In this document: positions 36,274 through 47,957 of the stretch, piece by piece
Layout: each line of letters opens with the position of its first letter
Position numbering within the stretch: position 1 is the first letter of the stretch
Assembly (NCBI GenBank): GCA_024235615.1
Contig: JACKMB010000010.1
Location: 1-64,000 of the forward strand
Length of the DNA stretch: 64,000 nt
DNA from: Thauera sp.
GTDB taxonomy: Bacteria > Pseudomonadota > Gammaproteobacteria > Burkholderiales > Rhodocyclaceae
Direction: 5' to 3'
Made by a program: the position numbers and the translations under genes
Notes under the pieces: generated by a model
What the model saw: the letters and a program-made list of their open reading frames with translations, nothing else
The model's database searches: none
Told to the model about the DNA's origin: nothing

Positions 36274-37202
36274 GGCGCGCGCTCCGCGTCCGTCCCGGCG
36301 CTCCGGTCTGGCGATGGGCCCGTCGTCGCGGCGTCGGCTGCAGCGGCTGGCGTCTCGTCCTCGCGCTCGCGCCGCGGCCCCTTGTAGCGGTTGTAGCCCC
36401 ACAGGTACTGCTGCGGGCACTGCAGGATCATGCGTTCGACCTCGCGGTTGATGATCGCCACGTCGGTGTCGAGGTCGCCGCTGAGCGGTTCGGTGGGGGC
36501 CTGCAGGCGGAACACGTAGCCCTCGCCGCGCGGCAGGCGCTCGGCCCAGGTGTAGATCACGCGCACGCCCTTCACCGCCGCCAGGCGCGCGGCCAGCGTC
36601 ATGGTCCACGCCGGCTTGCCGAAGAAGCTCGACCACACGCCCTCGCCCGCGCCCGGCACCTGGTCGGGCAGCATGCCCACCGCCTCGTGGCTGCGCAGGG
36701 TCTTGACCAGCTTGCGCACGCCGGACAGGTCGGCCGGCGCGGTGCGCATCTGCCCGCGCGCGCGGCCGGCCTCCATCAGCGGCTGCAGCACCTCCTTGCG
36801 CGGCGGGCGATAGAGCACGGTGATCGGAATCTTCGCCGCGATGCACTGCGCGGTGATCTCGAAGCAGCCCAGATGCGGGGTGATGAAGAGGATGCCCGCG
36901 CCCTCGGCGCGCGCCGCCTCGACCAGTTCCCAGCCCTCGGTGCGCACCGCGCTCGCCACCACCTCGGCCGCCGGCCGCCCCCAGATGAAGGGCAGCTCGA
37001 GCGCCTGGCGGCCGGCCTCGACGACGGCCGCGCGCAGCACCGCCTCGTCCTCGCGACCGAGCGCGTTGAAGAGGTTCTCGCGCAGGCGGCGGGCATAGGA
37101 CGGCGAACTCTTGTAGGTCAGCCAGCCCGCCCAGCCACCGAGGCGGTGCAGCCAGGAAAGGGGCAGGCGGGAGAGGAGGCGAAATGCGCGTTGCGACAGC
37201 AC
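36270..37202 (-). CDS. Late acyltransferase, LpxL/LpxM-like paralog
   Basis: 310 residues from a GTG at 37202. The active-site motif is HX4E (FITPHLGCFEIT), the rarer Glu variant of HX4D. Later motifs: GMLPDQVPGAGEGVWSSFFG and QCPQQYLWGYNRYKGPRR. The C-terminal 40 residues are Ala/Asp-rich and probably disordered. It precedes and overlaps the second acyltransferase, so two secondary acylations of lipid A are likely performed by this pair. Confidence 0.88.
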   Translation of the reverse strand: MLSQRAFRLLSRLPLSWLHRLGGWAGWLTYKSSPSYARRLRENLFNALGREDEAVLRAAVVEAGRQALELPFIWGRPAAEVVASAVRTEGWELVEAARAEGAGILFITPHLGCFEITAQCIAAKIPITVLYRPPRKEVLQPLMEAGRARGQMRTAPADLSGVRKLVKTLRSHEAVGMLPDQVPGAGEGVWSSFFGKPAWTMTLAARLAAVKGVRVIYTWAERLPRGEGYVFRLQAPTEPLSGDLDTDVAIINREVERMILQCPQQYLWGYNRYKGPRREREDETPAAAADAATTGPSPDRSAGTDAERAP

Positions 37203-37250
37203 CAGGGGGAGATCCGATATGGATGCCGGAACCGGCTTCAGTCCCGAATG

Positions 37251-37280
37251 CTTACACAGCCGCGCGTCCCGGTCTATAAT
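37251..37280 (+). promoter_or_regulatory. Predicted sigma-70 promoter of metK
   Basis: A perfect TATAAT at 37275-37280 with CTTACA at 37251-37256, 18 bases apart. Transcription would start near 37287, giving a leader of about 160 bases before metK. Confidence 0.65.
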
Positions 37281-37284
37281 CGCG

Positions 37285-37449
37285 GCTCCACCGCCGAGTT
37301 AACTCGACAACTTGCAGGGCGGTGGGACGGCCGCGGCGCCGTCCGAACCAAGTACTGCTAAAGCGTCGGCTGCTCGACGAAATCCCCGGAGCTGGCCGCA
37401 GACGCAAGGCCATCGCAACGGGGATTTTTGTTTTTCAGGGAGCAGTACC
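37285..37449 (+). ncRNA. Structured leader of metK with terminator-like hairpin (candidate riboswitch or attenuator)
   Basis: Helices visible: CCACCGCC with GGGCGGTGG, enclosing the perfect palindrome CGAGTTAACTCG; GGACGGC with GCCGTCC; CGTCG with CGACG. Then AAATCCCCG (37380-37388) pairs with CGGGGATTT (37419-37427), with an inner TGGCC/GGCCA helix, followed by TTTTTGTTTTT, 14 bases before the metK ATG. This is the layout of a transcription attenuator. It does not match the SAM-I, SAM-II or SAH patterns I know. Ligand unknown. Confidence 0.6.
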
Positions 37450-38613
37450 ATGGCTGAATTTCTCTTCACCTCCGAATCGGTCTCCGAAGGCCATCCCGAC
37501 AAGGTCGCGGACCAGGTCTCCGACGGCGTGCTCGATGCCATCCTGGCCGAAGACCCCAAGGCGCGCGTCGCCTGCGAGACCCTGGTCTCGACCGGCCTCG
37601 TGGTGATCTCGGGCGAGATCACCACCACCGCCCACCCCAACTACCGCGAGATCGCGCAGGACGTCATCCGCCGCATCGGCTACGACAACTCCGACATCGG
37701 CTTCGACTACAAGAGCTGCGCCGTGCTGGCGGCGATCAACCGCCAGTCGCCCGACATCGCCCAGGGCGTGGATAACGCCAACGACGACCCGCTCGACCAG
37801 GGCGCCGGCGACCAGGGCCTGATGTTCGGCTACGCCACCAACGAGACCGCCAGCCTGATGCCGCTGCCGATCCACTACGCCCACCGCGTCATGCAGCGCC
37901 AGGCCGAAGTGCGCAAGGACGGCCGCCTGCCGTGGCTGCGCCCGGACGCCAAGAGCCAGCTCACGGTCAGGTACGTCGACGGCAAGCCGGTGGCGATCGA
38001 CACCGTGGTGGTGTCCACCCAGCACGACCCCGACGTGACCCAGGAGCAGATCCGCGAGGCGGTGATCGAGCTGATCATCAAGCCGGTGCTGCCGCCCGAG
38101 CTGATGAAGGGCGACGTTCGCTACCTGGTCAACCCCACCGGCCGCTTCGTGGTCGGCGGCCCGCACGGCGACTGCGGCCTCACCGGGCGCAAGATCATCG
38201 TCGACACCTACGGCGGCGCAGCCCACCACGGCGGCGGCGCGTTCTCGGGCAAGGACCCGTCCAAGGTCGACCGCTCGGCTGCCTACGCTGGCCGCTACGT
38301 GGCCAAGAACGTGGTCGCCGCAGGCCTCGCCGACCGGTGCGAGGTCCAGGTGGCCTACGCGATCGGCGTGGCGCGCCCGGTGTCGCTGATGGTCAACACC
38401 TTCGGCACCGGCCGCATCGCCGACGACAAGATCGTCGAGCTCATCGGCCGCCACTTCGACCTGCGCCCAAAGGCGATCATCCAGACGCTCGACCTGCTGC
38501 GCCCGGTCTACTCCCGCACCGCGGCCTACGGCCACTTCGGCCGCGACGAGCCGGGCTTCACCTGGGAGCAGACCGACAAGGCCGCCGCGCTGCGCGCCGA
38601 CGCCGGGCTGTAA
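37450..38613 (+). CDS. metK: S-adenosylmethionine synthetase
   Basis: 387-residue enzyme making SAM from methionine and ATP. Start ATG 37450 ([18 protein letters not shown]) after CAGGGAGCAGT. Signature loops [14 protein letters not shown] and [19 protein letters not shown] are intact, with the N-terminal GHPDK phosphate-binding motif. Expression is probably controlled by the structured leader directly upstream. First of the methyl-cycle genes in this window (metK, ahcY, metF). Confidence 0.97.
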   Translation: MAEFLFTSESVSEGHPDKVADQVSDGVLDAILAEDPKARVACETLVSTGLVVISGEITTTAHPNYREIAQDVIRRIGYDNSDIGFDYKSCAVLAAINRQSPDIAQGVDNANDDPLDQGAGDQGLMFGYATNETASLMPLPIHYAHRVMQRQAEVRKDGRLPWLRPDAKSQLTVRYVDGKPVAIDTVVVSTQHDPDVTQEQIREAVIELIIKPVLPPELMKGDVRYLVNPTGRFVVGGPHGDCGLTGRKIIVDTYGGAAHHGGGAFSGKDPSKVDRSAAYAGRYVAKNVVAAGLADRCEVQVAYAIGVARPVSLMVNTFGTGRIADDKIVELIGRHFDLRPKAIIQTLDLLRPVYSRTAAYGHFGRDEPGFTWEQTDKAAALRADAGL

Positions 38614-38625
38614 GCGGGGAATTCG

Positions 38626-39705
38626 ATGCTCCAGCAAGTCCTGATGTTCGCCGCCGGCCTGGCGGTGCTGGTCGTCGGCGCCGACGTGCTGGTGCGCGGC
38701 GCCTCGCGGCTGGCCGTCTCCTTCGGCGTGTCGCCGCTGGTGGTGGGCCTTACCGTGGTCGCCTTCGGCACCAGCGCGCCCGAGATGGCGGTGTCGGTGG
38801 GCTCGGCGCTCGCCGGCAGCCCCGACCTGGCGATCGGCAACGTGGTCGGCAGCAACATCGCCAACGTGCTGCTGATCCTCGGCATCTCGGCGCTGATCAC
38901 GCCGCTGCTGGTGGACGAGCAGATCATCCGCCAGGAGATCCCGATCATGATCGGCGCCTCGGCGCTCCTGGTGGTGATGGCGCTCGACGGCAACATCGGC
39001 CTGCTGGAGTCGATCGCACTGTTCGGCCTGGTGATCGCGTACACGGTCTTCCTGGTCGTGCAGTCCCGCCGTGCCTCGAAAGCGGTGCAGGACGAGTTCG
39101 AGACCGAGATCCCCACCTCCACGTGGGACCGCCACTGGGCGGTGCAGGTCGGCCTGATCGTGGGCGGCCTGGTGATGCTGGTGGTCGGCGCCGACTGGCT
39201 GGTGGACTCGGCGGTCGCGTTCGCGCGCGCCTTCGGCGTCAGCGACCTGGTGATCGGCCTCACGGTGGTCGCGGTCGGCACCTCGATGCCCGAGATCGCC
39301 ACCTCGATCGTCGCCGCCATCCGCGGCCAGCGCGACATCGCGGTGGGCAACGTCGTCGGCAGCAACGTGTTCAACCTCCTCGCCGTGCTCGGCGCCGCCG
39401 GCATCGCCTCGGGCGCGGGGCTGCCGGTGTCGGAGGCGGCGCGCAACTTCGACCTGTGGGTGATGCTGGCGGTGGCCTTCGCCTGCCTGCCGATCATGAT
39501 CACCGGGCGCGAGATCGCGCGCTGGGAGGGCGGGGTCTTCCTCGCCTACTACGCCGCCTACACCGCCTGGCTGGTGCTGCAGGCGCAGCAGCACGCCAGC
39601 CTGCCGGCGTTCTCGGGGATCATGCTCGGCTACGTGCTGCCGCTGACGGTGATCACGCTGGTGGTGAGCCTGGTCCGCCAGCAAGGCAAGAAGCGCGCCG
39701 GCTGA
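38626..39705 (+). CDS. Calcium/sodium antiporter, CaCA superfamily (YrbG-like)
   Basis: 359-residue antiporter with about ten transmembrane segments in two inverted halves. Each half carries the alpha repeat: GTSAPEMAVSVGSALAG with IGNVVGSNIANVLLILG, and GTSMPEIATSIVAAIRG with VGNVVGSNVFNLLAVLG. The conserved acidic residues in GTSxPE are present. It follows metK by 12 bases and may be co-transcribed, though no functional link to SAM is evident. Confidence 0.9.
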   Translation: MLQQVLMFAAGLAVLVVGADVLVRGASRLAVSFGVSPLVVGLTVVAFGTSAPEMAVSVGSALAGSPDLAIGNVVGSNIANVLLILGISALITPLLVDEQIIRQEIPIMIGASALLVVMALDGNIGLLESIALFGLVIAYTVFLVVQSRRASKAVQDEFETEIPTSTWDRHWAVQVGLIVGGLVMLVVGADWLVDSAVAFARAFGVSDLVIGLTVVAVGTSMPEIATSIVAAIRGQRDIAVGNVVGSNVFNLLAVLGAAGIASGAGLPVSEAARNFDLWVMLAVAFACLPIMITGREIARWEGGVFLAYYAAYTAWLVLQAQQHASLPAFSGIMLGYVLPLTVITLVVSLVRQQGKKRAG

Positions 39706-39732
39706 GCACCGCCGCAGGCGCGGCGGACACGC

Positions 39733-41367
39733 TCAGCCGGCGACGCGGAAGCGTCCGACCGCGCGCGCAAGGCCATCGGCGAGTCCGTCGAGCGCCTGCG
39801 CGCGCTGCAGCGAATCGCGCGTGGCGGCGTGGCTCCGCTCGCTCATGCGGGCGATCCGTTCCACGCTCTGTGCGATGCTGGTGCTGGTCTCACGCTGCTC
39901 ACGCAGCGCGAGGCTGATCTCGCCCACCACCTGGCGCACGCGTACCGTGCCCTCCTCGAGCGCGCCCACCGCCTCGTGCGCACGCGCCGCGCACGCCGCG
40001 CCGCGGCCAGCGAGTTCGCGGCCGTCCTCCATGGTGTCGACCGCCTGGCGGGCGCTGTCCTGCACGCGCTCGATCATGGTGTTGATCTCCTGCGTCGACT
40101 GCGCGGTGCGCTCGGCGAGCTTGCGCACCTCGTCGGCCACCACGGCGAAGCCGCGCCCCTGCTCGCCCGCACGCGCCGCTTCGATCGCGGCATTGAGGGC
40201 GAGCAGGTTGGTCTGCTCGGCGATGCCCTGGATGACCTTGGCGATGTCCGAGATGCTCTCGGCACGCGCGCCCAGATCACCGACCACCGCCGCCGAGGCC
40301 GACATGCGTTCGGAGACGCGGCCGATCATGTCCACCGCCTCGTTGATCACCGCCCCGCCGTCGCGCACGCGCTGCTCGGCTTCGCCGCTGAAGCGGTCGG
40401 CATCGTCGGCGAGCTCCGCGACCACCGCGATGCTGGCGCTCATCTCCTCGACCGCCGCTGCGATCGATTGCGCACCGTCGCTCTGGGCCAGTGCGGCGCT
40501 CGCCACTTCCTCCTCGTTGTGGCGCAAGCCGGCGGCGGCCTCGACCACCCGCACGGCATCGCCGCGGATCTCGCGCACGATCCCGCCCAGCCCGGACTGC
40601 ATCGCCTGCATCGCCACCATCAGACTATCGGGACGCGCCGCGGCGGCGGTGATGTTCTGCTGCAGATCGCCCTCGGTCATGCGTCGTGCAACGGCAGCCA
40701 CCACCGCGGGCTCGCCGCCGAGCTGGCCGAGCACCCCGCGCACCACCAGCACCGAGGCGACCAGGCAGGCGAGCAGGGCTGCGCCACCGAGGGCGCTCAC
40801 GGTCAGCCGGCCGCGCTCGATCGCCGCCGCCGAGCTCGCGCGCGTCGCCCCAGCCAGCTTCTCCAGGTGCGCCACCTGCTTCATCAGCTCGGCGCGCACC
40901 TCTCGCCAGGCCGGCGTCTCCGACGCCACCAGGGTGCGCTGCGCCGCCACGTTGTCACCCGCGCGCACGCGCTCGATCACCTGCGCCTGCAGCGGCGCCC
41001 AGCGCTCGGCGAGCTCGCGCAGACGCGCGGCGGTCGCCACGCCGCCATCGAGTACGGCTGGCGCGGCAAGCAGGCGGGCGAGCGTGTCGTCGAAGCCGGT
41101 CTTCGCCGCCTGGAAGTTTTCGTAGGCCTTGGGGTTGGCGGGATCGAGCAGGATGTTGCGCAGGGCCTGGCCCATCTGCAGGCCGTGTGCGTAGGCGCGG
41201 GTGGCCTCGCGCTCGGCGGCGAGTTCGGTATCGATGAAGGCCGACAGGCGAGCGCCGCCGGCCTGGAGCTGCCACACCGCCACCGCGAGCGCAATCGCGA
41301 ACAAGGTGCAGCTGACGGCAGCGAGCAGGATCAACTGCGCGCGTACGGTAAGGGTTCTGGAGCTCAT
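39733..41367 (-). CDS. Methyl-accepting chemotaxis protein
   Basis: 544 residues from ATG 41367. First transmembrane segment [20 protein letters not shown], a periplasmic four-helix-bundle-like domain (about 35-190), a second segment [20 protein letters not shown], a HAMP-like region, then the signalling domain with the highly conserved hairpin [20 protein letters not shown] and [19 protein letters not shown]. No C-terminal receptor-modification pentapeptide is seen. Ligand unknown. It is divergent from ahcY. Confidence 0.93.
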   Translation of the reverse strand: MSSRTLTVRAQLILLAAVSCTLFAIALAVAVWQLQAGGARLSAFIDTELAAEREATRAYAHGLQMGQALRNILLDPANPKAYENFQAAKTGFDDTLARLLAAPAVLDGGVATAARLRELAERWAPLQAQVIERVRAGDNVAAQRTLVASETPAWREVRAELMKQVAHLEKLAGATRASSAAAIERGRLTVSALGGAALLACLVASVLVVRGVLGQLGGEPAVVAAVARRMTEGDLQQNITAAAARPDSLMVAMQAMQSGLGGIVREIRGDAVRVVEAAAGLRHNEEEVASAALAQSDGAQSIAAAVEEMSASIAVVAELADDADRFSGEAEQRVRDGGAVINEAVDMIGRVSERMSASAAVVGDLGARAESISDIAKVIQGIAEQTNLLALNAAIEAARAGEQGRGFAVVADEVRKLAERTAQSTQEINTMIERVQDSARQAVDTMEDGRELAGRGAACAARAHEAVGALEEGTVRVRQVVGEISLALREQRETSTSIAQSVERIARMSERSHAATRDSLQRAQALDGLADGLARAVGRFRVAG

Positions 41368-41553
41368 GTCCGGACTGCCTCGGAAGATGATCGGATCGCA
41401 ACGGCCCGCCCTCAGGGGCGAGCCGATCTCGATCGGGTCTACGGCAGCCCGGGTCAAAACTGAACCCCGCGGGACCCCGGGGAGTCTCAAGAGCGATCGT
41501 CATGTCCCGCGGTGCAATGCAGCGCATACATGTCTCGGCGCGTACGGCTGGGC

Positions 41554-41559
41554 TATACT
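41554..41559 (+). promoter_or_regulatory. Predicted -10 element of ahcY
   Basis: TATACT seven to ten bases before the 5' end of the SAH riboswitch, so transcription would begin almost exactly at the first riboswitch helix. The -35 region (TGTCTC, 17 bases away) is weak. Confidence 0.5.
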
Positions 41560-41566
41560 CACGACT

Positions 41567-41670
41567 TTCCGAGGAGCGCTGCGAGGCGCCCGCCGGCTCT
41601 GCCGGCCGCGGCCCCCAGGCTCGGACCCCGCCATCCGGCGGGTTGCAGTACAACGGCGCTCACCTGCTAA
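41567..41670 (+). ncRNA. S-adenosylhomocysteine (SAH) riboswitch
   Basis: All conserved blocks are visible: CCGAGGAGCGCTGCGA at 41569, CCCAGGCTCGG ending 41624, and AACGGCGCTCACC at 41652. CCGAG pairs with CTCGG (helix P1), a GC-rich hairpin lies between, and GAGCGC (41574-41579) pairs with GCGCTC (41656-41661) as the pseudoknot. SAH riboswitches turn on ahcY when SAH accumulates. The aptamer ends about 110 bases before the ahcY start. Confidence 0.9.
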
Positions 41671-41782
41671 TCGTCTTCAACCCTGCCGGGTTCGGGATGT
41701 CGGGTGAGCCGCCTGCAGCCATCGCACAAGCCTGCGTGCTGCCCTCCCCCACCTCTCGCCCGGCCATAGCATGGAGCTTCCC

Positions 41783-43198
<1,416 letters not shown>

Positions 43199-43216
43199 TC
43201 CCGGAAGCGGCACAAC

Positions 43217-43250
43217 CCCGTCAGGAGCGCCTCCCGGCGCCCCTGACGGG
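43217..43250 (+). terminator. Hairpin downstream of ahcY
   Basis: CCCCGTCAGGAGCGC pairs with GCGCCCCTGACGGGG across a six-base loop. No T run follows, so it may be a stabiliser rather than a strong intrinsic terminator. Confidence 0.5.
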
Positions 43251-43284
43251 GGCTCCTCACGCCTGACGCCTCGCCCCTCACACC

Positions 43285-44142
43285 ATGAGCATGAACTCCT
43301 TCCACGCCCGCCAGGGCAAGCCGCGGCCGGCGGCGCAGGGCAAGGGCCCTGCGGACCGGCACGGCCTGCTGCGCGTGGACCAGCTGCTGGTGGCGCAGGG
43401 GCTGGCGGCCTCGCGCACCGCGGCGCGGGCGCTGATCGAGGCCGGGCGGGTGAGCCACGAAGGCCAGCCGGTGGCCAAGCCGGCGCTCGAATTGCCGCCC
43501 GACGCGCGGCTCTCCGTCAGCCCCGCCGACAGCGACCGCTTCGTCTCGCGCGGCGCGCTCAAGCTCGAAGGCGCGCTCGCGCGCAGCGGGCTGGACGTGC
43601 GCGGCGCAATCTGCCTCGACATCGGCCAGTCCACCGGCGGCTTCACCGACTGCCTGCTGCAGGCCGGCGCGGCGAAGGTGGTCGGGGTGGAGGTCGGCCA
43701 CGACCAGCTCCATCCGCGCCTGCGCGCCGACGGCCGCTGCGTCACCTTCGAAGGCCTCAACGCCCGCCAGCTCGGCGCCGCCGACCTCGGCGAGCACTAC
43801 CCGCCGCAGGGCTTCGACCTGCTGGTGTGCGACGCCAGCTTCATCTCGCTCGCCCTGCTGCTGCCGCAGTGGGCCGCGCTGCTCGCGCCCGCCGGCCACG
43901 TGCTGGCCCTGGTCAAGCCGCAGTTCGAGGTCGGCCCGCAAGGCCTGGGCAAGGGCGGCATCGTGCGTGACCCGGCGCGCTACGCCGAAGTCGAGGCCCG
44001 CCTGCGCATCGCCGCGGACGCCGCCGGGCTGCTCATCCTCGACTGGTTCGACTCGCCGATCACCGGCGGCGACGGCAACCGCGAATTCTTCTTCCACGCC
44101 ATCCGCAGGCCGGGCGGCGACACCCACCGAAGCAAACCATGA
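43285..44142 (+). CDS. TlyA family rRNA (cytidine-2'-O)-methyltransferase
   Basis: 285 residues. N-terminal S4 RNA-binding domain (LLRVDQLLVAQGLAASRTAA, LIEAGRVSHEGQPV) and an FtsJ-like methyltransferase domain with LDIGQSTGGFTDCLLQAGA for SAM binding, VCDASFISLALLLPQW, and LVKPQFEVG. TlyA homologs methylate ribose in 16S/23S rRNA in characterised species, or act as haemolysin-like proteins by older naming. Overlaps metF by four bases. Confidence 0.9.
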   Translation: MSMNSFHARQGKPRPAAQGKGPADRHGLLRVDQLLVAQGLAASRTAARALIEAGRVSHEGQPVAKPALELPPDARLSVSPADSDRFVSRGALKLEGALARSGLDVRGAICLDIGQSTGGFTDCLLQAGAAKVVGVEVGHDQLHPRLRADGRCVTFEGLNARQLGAADLGEHYPPQGFDLLVCDASFISLALLLPQWAALLAPAGHVLALVKPQFEVGPQGLGKGGIVRDPARYAEVEARLRIAADAAGLLILDWFDSPITGGDGNREFFFHAIRRPGGDTHRSKP

Positions 44143-44972
44143 AACCCGAAATCTCCATCGAGTTCTTCCCGCCCACCACCGCCGAGGGCGCCGACAAGCT
44201 GCGCGCCACCCGGGAGAAGCTCGCCGCGCTGAAGCCGGCCTTCTTCTCGGTGACCTATGGCGCCGGCGGCTCCACCCGCGAGCGCACCTTCAGCACCGTC
44301 AAGGAGATCGCCGCCGCCGGCCACGAGGCCGCGCCGCACCTGTCCTGCGTGGGCTCGTCGCGCGACAGCATCCGCGAGATCCTGCAGGAATACGCCGACG
44401 CCGGCATCCGCCGCATCGTCGCCCTGCGCGGCGACCTGCCCTCGGGCGCAGGCGCGGCGGGCGAATTCCGCTACGCCAACGAGCTCGTCGAGTTCATCCG
44501 CGCAGAGACCGGCGACCGCTTCCACATCGAGGTCGCCGCCTACCCCGAATGGCACCCGCAGGCGAAAAGCCCGAAGGACGACCTCGACGCCTTCAAGCGC
44601 AAGGTCGACGCCGGCGCCAACTCGGCAATCACCCAGTACTTCTACAACCTCGACGCCTACCTCCACTTCGTCGACGCGGTGCGCAAGATGGGCGTCGACG
44701 TGCCGATCGTGCCCGGCATCATGCCGATCGGCAGCTTCAGCAAGCTGGCGCGCTTCTCGGATGCCTGCGGCGCCGAGATCCCGCGCTGGATGCGCAAGAC
44801 CTTCGAGAGCTACGGCGACGACAGCGACGCCATCCGCGCCTTCGGCCTCGACGTGGTCACCGACCTGTGCGAGAAGCTGCTCGCCGCGGGCGCGCCCGGC
44901 CTGCATTTCTACAGCATGAACATGGCCGGCCCGACGACCGAGATCTGCCGGCGGCTGGGGCTGACGGCCTGA
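44139..44972 (+). CDS. metF: 5,10-methylenetetrahydrofolate reductase
   Basis: 277-residue FAD enzyme producing 5-methyl-THF for methionine synthesis. SIEFFPPTTAEGADKL with the catalytic Glu, FSVTYGAGGSTRERTF, RRIVALRGDLPSG and ITQYFYNLDAYLHF are the family motifs. The ATG overlaps the tlyA stop. No riboswitch is seen directly before it. Completes the SAM cycle set of this region. Confidence 0.95.
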   Translation: MKPEISIEFFPPTTAEGADKLRATREKLAALKPAFFSVTYGAGGSTRERTFSTVKEIAAAGHEAAPHLSCVGSSRDSIREILQEYADAGIRRIVALRGDLPSGAGAAGEFRYANELVEFIRAETGDRFHIEVAAYPEWHPQAKSPKDDLDAFKRKVDAGANSAITQYFYNLDAYLHFVDAVRKMGVDVPIVPGIMPIGSFSKLARFSDACGAEIPRWMRKTFESYGDDSDAIRAFGLDVVTDLCEKLLAAGAPGLHFYSMNMAGPTTEICRRLGLTA

Positions 44973-45185
44973 TTCGGGCAATCCTCTCGCGCAAGTGCTC
45001 GCGGAATGTGACATTTGCGCCTCAAGGGCGGGGGCTGCCGGACGTAAAGTGTGCAAAGCAGCAAAAAATCCGATTGCTCCGCCTCCCCAACCCGCCCTGA
45101 TCATGATCCGCCTCCAGAGCGGCCCCTCGGCAGCCAGTCCGGGGGGCGCTCCGGCAGCCGTCGCATACCGCTGCCCAGGCTTCCG

Positions 45186-47957
45186 ATGATGTCCGTCCAA
45201 TCCCCGAACGACACCTATATCAGCCTCGGCGAGAAGCTGCGCCGGGTCAACCTGCAGGCCCTCGGCCTCGCCGTGGGCCTGCTCGCGTTGGTGATCACCC
45301 TCGCCAGCCTGGTGATCAGCGCGCTCGCGCTCGAGAGCAACACCCGCGTGATGACGCGGGTGCTCGCCGACAACGCCGCCGCGAGCCTGATGTTCCTCGA
45401 CAAGGAGGCGGCCGCGCGCGTCCTCGCGACCCTCGAACACCTGCCCGACGTGCGCGGCGCTGCGATCTTCGATACCCAGCTCGCCGAGTTCGTGCGCTAC
45501 GGCCGCTTCCTCGCCGAAGGCGAAGGCCGACAGAAGCCGAGCCTGTCCTCCGAGCATGCTCAGTTCCGCCTCGACACGCTGCACATGACCCAGCCGATCG
45601 TCGAGAACGGCAACGTGATCGGCGTGCTCGACCTCGATCTCGACCTCCAGCCGCTCTATACCCAGGTCTTCGCCCACACCTCGATCGTCGCCGCCGCTGC
45701 GCTGCTCGCGCTCTGGCTCGCCACCGGGATGCTGCGGCGGCTCAACGGCGTGGTGCTGCGCCCGCTGACCACCCTGTCGGCGCTGATGGAGCGCGTCGCC
45801 CACACCGAGGACTACGGCGCGCGCGCCGAGCCGAGCCGCATCATCGAGCTCGACTCGCTGGCGATCGGCTTCAACCGCATGCTCGGCCAGATCGCCGAGC
45901 GCGACGCACGCCTGGCCGCCCACCGCGACCACCTCGAGGACGAGGTCGCGACGCGCACCGAGGAGCTGCTGCGCGCCAAGGAGGCCGCCGAGGCGGCCAG
46001 CCAGGCCAAGAGCGACTTCCTCGCCACCATGAGCCACGAGATCCGCACGCCGATGAACGGGGTGCTCGGCATGACCGAGCTGCTGCTCGACAGCGACCTC
46101 AACCACGAGCAGCGTCATTTCGCCGAGGCAGTGGAGAACTCCGGCCGCCACCTGCTCGGCATCATCAACGACATCCTCGACTTCTCGAAGATCGAGTCCG
46201 GTCAACTCGAACTCGAGTCCGTGGAGTTCGAGCTCGGCGAGTTGCTCGAAGGCACGCTGGCGATGTTCGCCCAGCCGGCCGAGAAGAAAGGCCTGGAGCT
46301 GGTCGCCGACCTGCCCCCCGAAGCGCGACGCTGCGTGCTCGGCGACCCCTTCCGTCTGCGCCAGATCGTCGGCAACCTGATCAACAACGCGGTCAAGTTC
46401 ACCGAGCGTGGCGAGATCGTGGTACGCGCCCGCCTGCTCGGAGAGGGCGCCGAGGACTGCCGCTTGCGCATCAGCGTCGAAGACACCGGCATCGGCATCC
46501 CACCCCATGCGCAACAGAAGATCTTCGACCAGTTCTCCCAGCTCGACGGCTCCACCACCCGCCAGTTCGGCGGCACCGGCCTCGGCCTGGCGATCTGCCG
46601 CCGCCTGGTGGGTCTGATGGGCGGTGAGATCGGCGTGGACAGCCAGCCCGGGAAAGGCGCGCGTTTCCATTTCGACCTGCGCCTGCCCTCCGGCCACAGC
46701 ACACCGGAGGCCTTGCGCTGCGACGTGGCGCTCGACCACGTACGCACCCTCGTGGTGGACGACAACGCCACCAATCGCGAGATCCTGCTGCGCCAGCTGC
46801 AGGGCTGGGGCATGCACGTGGAGTGCGCCGCCGACGGCGCGGGCGCGCTCGGGCTGCTCGCGCACACGACCGCGGCGGGCGAGGGGTTCGACCTCGCCGT
46901 GCTCGACATGCATATGCCGCACATGGACGGCCTGCAGCTGGCCAGCTCGATCCGCGCCAACCCCGCGCTCGCTGGCGTACGCCTGGTGGTATTGACCTCG
47001 AGCTACTCCAGCGCCAGCGTCCGCGAGCGCGAACGCGCCGGCATCCTGCGCTGTGTGCACAAGCCCATCCGCCAGGCCGAGCTGCACGAGGTGATCTGCA
47101 GCGCGCTGCGCGGCCCGCGCGACACCGGCGGCGACGCCCGCACGCCGACGGCCGCCCCGATCGCGCTCGCCGGGCGCGTGTTGCTGGCCGAGGACAACCC
47201 GGTCAACCAGCAGGTCGGCGAGGCCATGCTCGCCAAGCTCGGCCTCGCGGTGCAGTTCGCCGCCAACGGCGAGGAGGCGGTGCGCCTGGCGCAGGCCGAG
47301 GCCTTCGACCTCATCCTGATGGACTGCCACATGCCGGTGATGGACGGCTACGAGGCCAGCGCAGCGATCCGCGCGGGTGTGCGGGCGCACCGCGTCCCCA
47401 TCATCGCCCTCACCGCCAACGTGATGGAGGGCAACCGCGAACGCTGCCTCGCCGCCGGCATGGACGACTTCCTCGGCAAGCCCTACTCGCTCGGACAGCT
47501 GCATGCAGTGCTGCGGCGTTGGATGGGCGCCGTGGCCGACACCGCACCTGCGGACGACAAGCCGCCCGCCGCCGCGGCCGCGCAGGCCGCGGATGAGGAA
47601 GCCGCCATCGATCGCGGCTTCCTCGAGCAGTTCCGCGAGCTCGACCCCGCGGGCGGGCTCGCGCTCGCCGAGCGCATCGTCGGCGTCTATCTGGACAGCT
47701 GCGGCAAGACCTTCGCCCAGATCGAAGAGGCTGCGGCCGCCGGCGACGGCGAGGGCCTGCGCCGCGCCGCGCACAGCCTCAAGTCGAGCTCGGGCAACGT
47801 CGGCGCGAAGCCGCTCTACGCCCTGCTGCGCGAGCTCGAGGGTCTCGGCCGCGACGGCGACATCGAAGCCGCACGCGCCCGCCTCGACGATCTGCGCCGG
47901 GCCTTCGCGCGCGCCTGCGCGGAGCTCCGCGCACTGCGCGCGGAGATCGGGCCATGA
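45186..47957 (+). CDS. Hybrid sensor histidine kinase with CHASE8-like sensor, two receiver domains and HPt
   Basis: 923 residues from ATG 45186 (or the next codon, also ATG). TM1 about 24-46; periplasmic region about 47-155 with [21 protein letters not shown] and VRGAAIFD, the pattern of the CHASE8 domain of YfiN-type proteins; TM2 about 158-180; HAMP. HisKA has His284 in [12 protein letters not shown], then the ATPase domain with [11 protein letters not shown]1 (Asp574, [11 protein letters not shown]), REC2 (Asp713, [11 protein letters not shown]), HPt with His863 in [13 protein letters not shown]. All phosphorelay residues are present. It overlaps the next gene by ATGA, so that REC-GGDEF-EAL protein is its likely target. 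Confidence 0.92.
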   Translation: MMSVQSPNDTYISLGEKLRRVNLQALGLAVGLLALVITLASLVISALALESNTRVMTRVLADNAAASLMFLDKEAAARVLATLEHLPDVRGAAIFDTQLAEFVRYGRFLAEGEGRQKPSLSSEHAQFRLDTLHMTQPIVENGNVIGVLDLDLDLQPLYTQVFAHTSIVAAAALLALWLATGMLRRLNGVVLRPLTTLSALMERVAHTEDYGARAEPSRIIELDSLAIGFNRMLGQIAERDARLAAHRDHLEDEVATRTEELLRAKEAAEAASQAKSDFLATMSHEIRTPMNGVLGMTELLLDSDLNHEQRHFAEAVENSGRHLLGIINDILDFSKIESGQLELESVEFELGELLEGTLAMFAQPAEKKGLELVADLPPEARRCVLGDPFRLRQIVGNLINNAVKFTERGEIVVRARLLGEGAEDCRLRISVEDTGIGIPPHAQQKIFDQFSQLDGSTTRQFGGTGLGLAICRRLVGLMGGEIGVDSQPGKGARFHFDLRLPSGHSTPEALRCDVALDHVRTLVVDDNATNREILLRQLQGWGMHVECAADGAGALGLLAHTTAAGEGFDLAVLDMHMPHMDGLQLASSIRANPALAGVRLVVLTSSYSSASVRERERAGILRCVHKPIRQAELHEVICSALRGPRDTGGDARTPTAAPIALAGRVLLAEDNPVNQQVGEAMLAKLGLAVQFAANGEEAVRLAQAEAFDLILMDCHMPVMDGYEASAAIRAGVRAHRVPIIALTANVMEGNRERCLAAGMDDFLGKPYSLGQLHAVLRRWMGAVADTAPADDKPPAAAAAQAADEEAAIDRGFLEQFRELDPAGGLALAERIVGVYLDSCGKTFAQIEEAAAAGDGEGLRRAAHSLKSSSGNVGAKPLYALLRELEGLGRDGDIEAARARLDDLRRAFARACAELRALRAEIGP

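Noticed and set aside
37285-37449. Known SAM or SAH riboswitch before metK
   Set aside because: The conserved blocks seen before ahcY are not present here, and neither are those of SAM-I or SAM-II; kept only as an unclassified leader.
43980-47774. A 1264-residue open frame on the minus strand
   Set aside because: It is antisense to metF and the hybrid kinase, whose products have complete family motifs; long antisense frames are common in GC-rich DNA.
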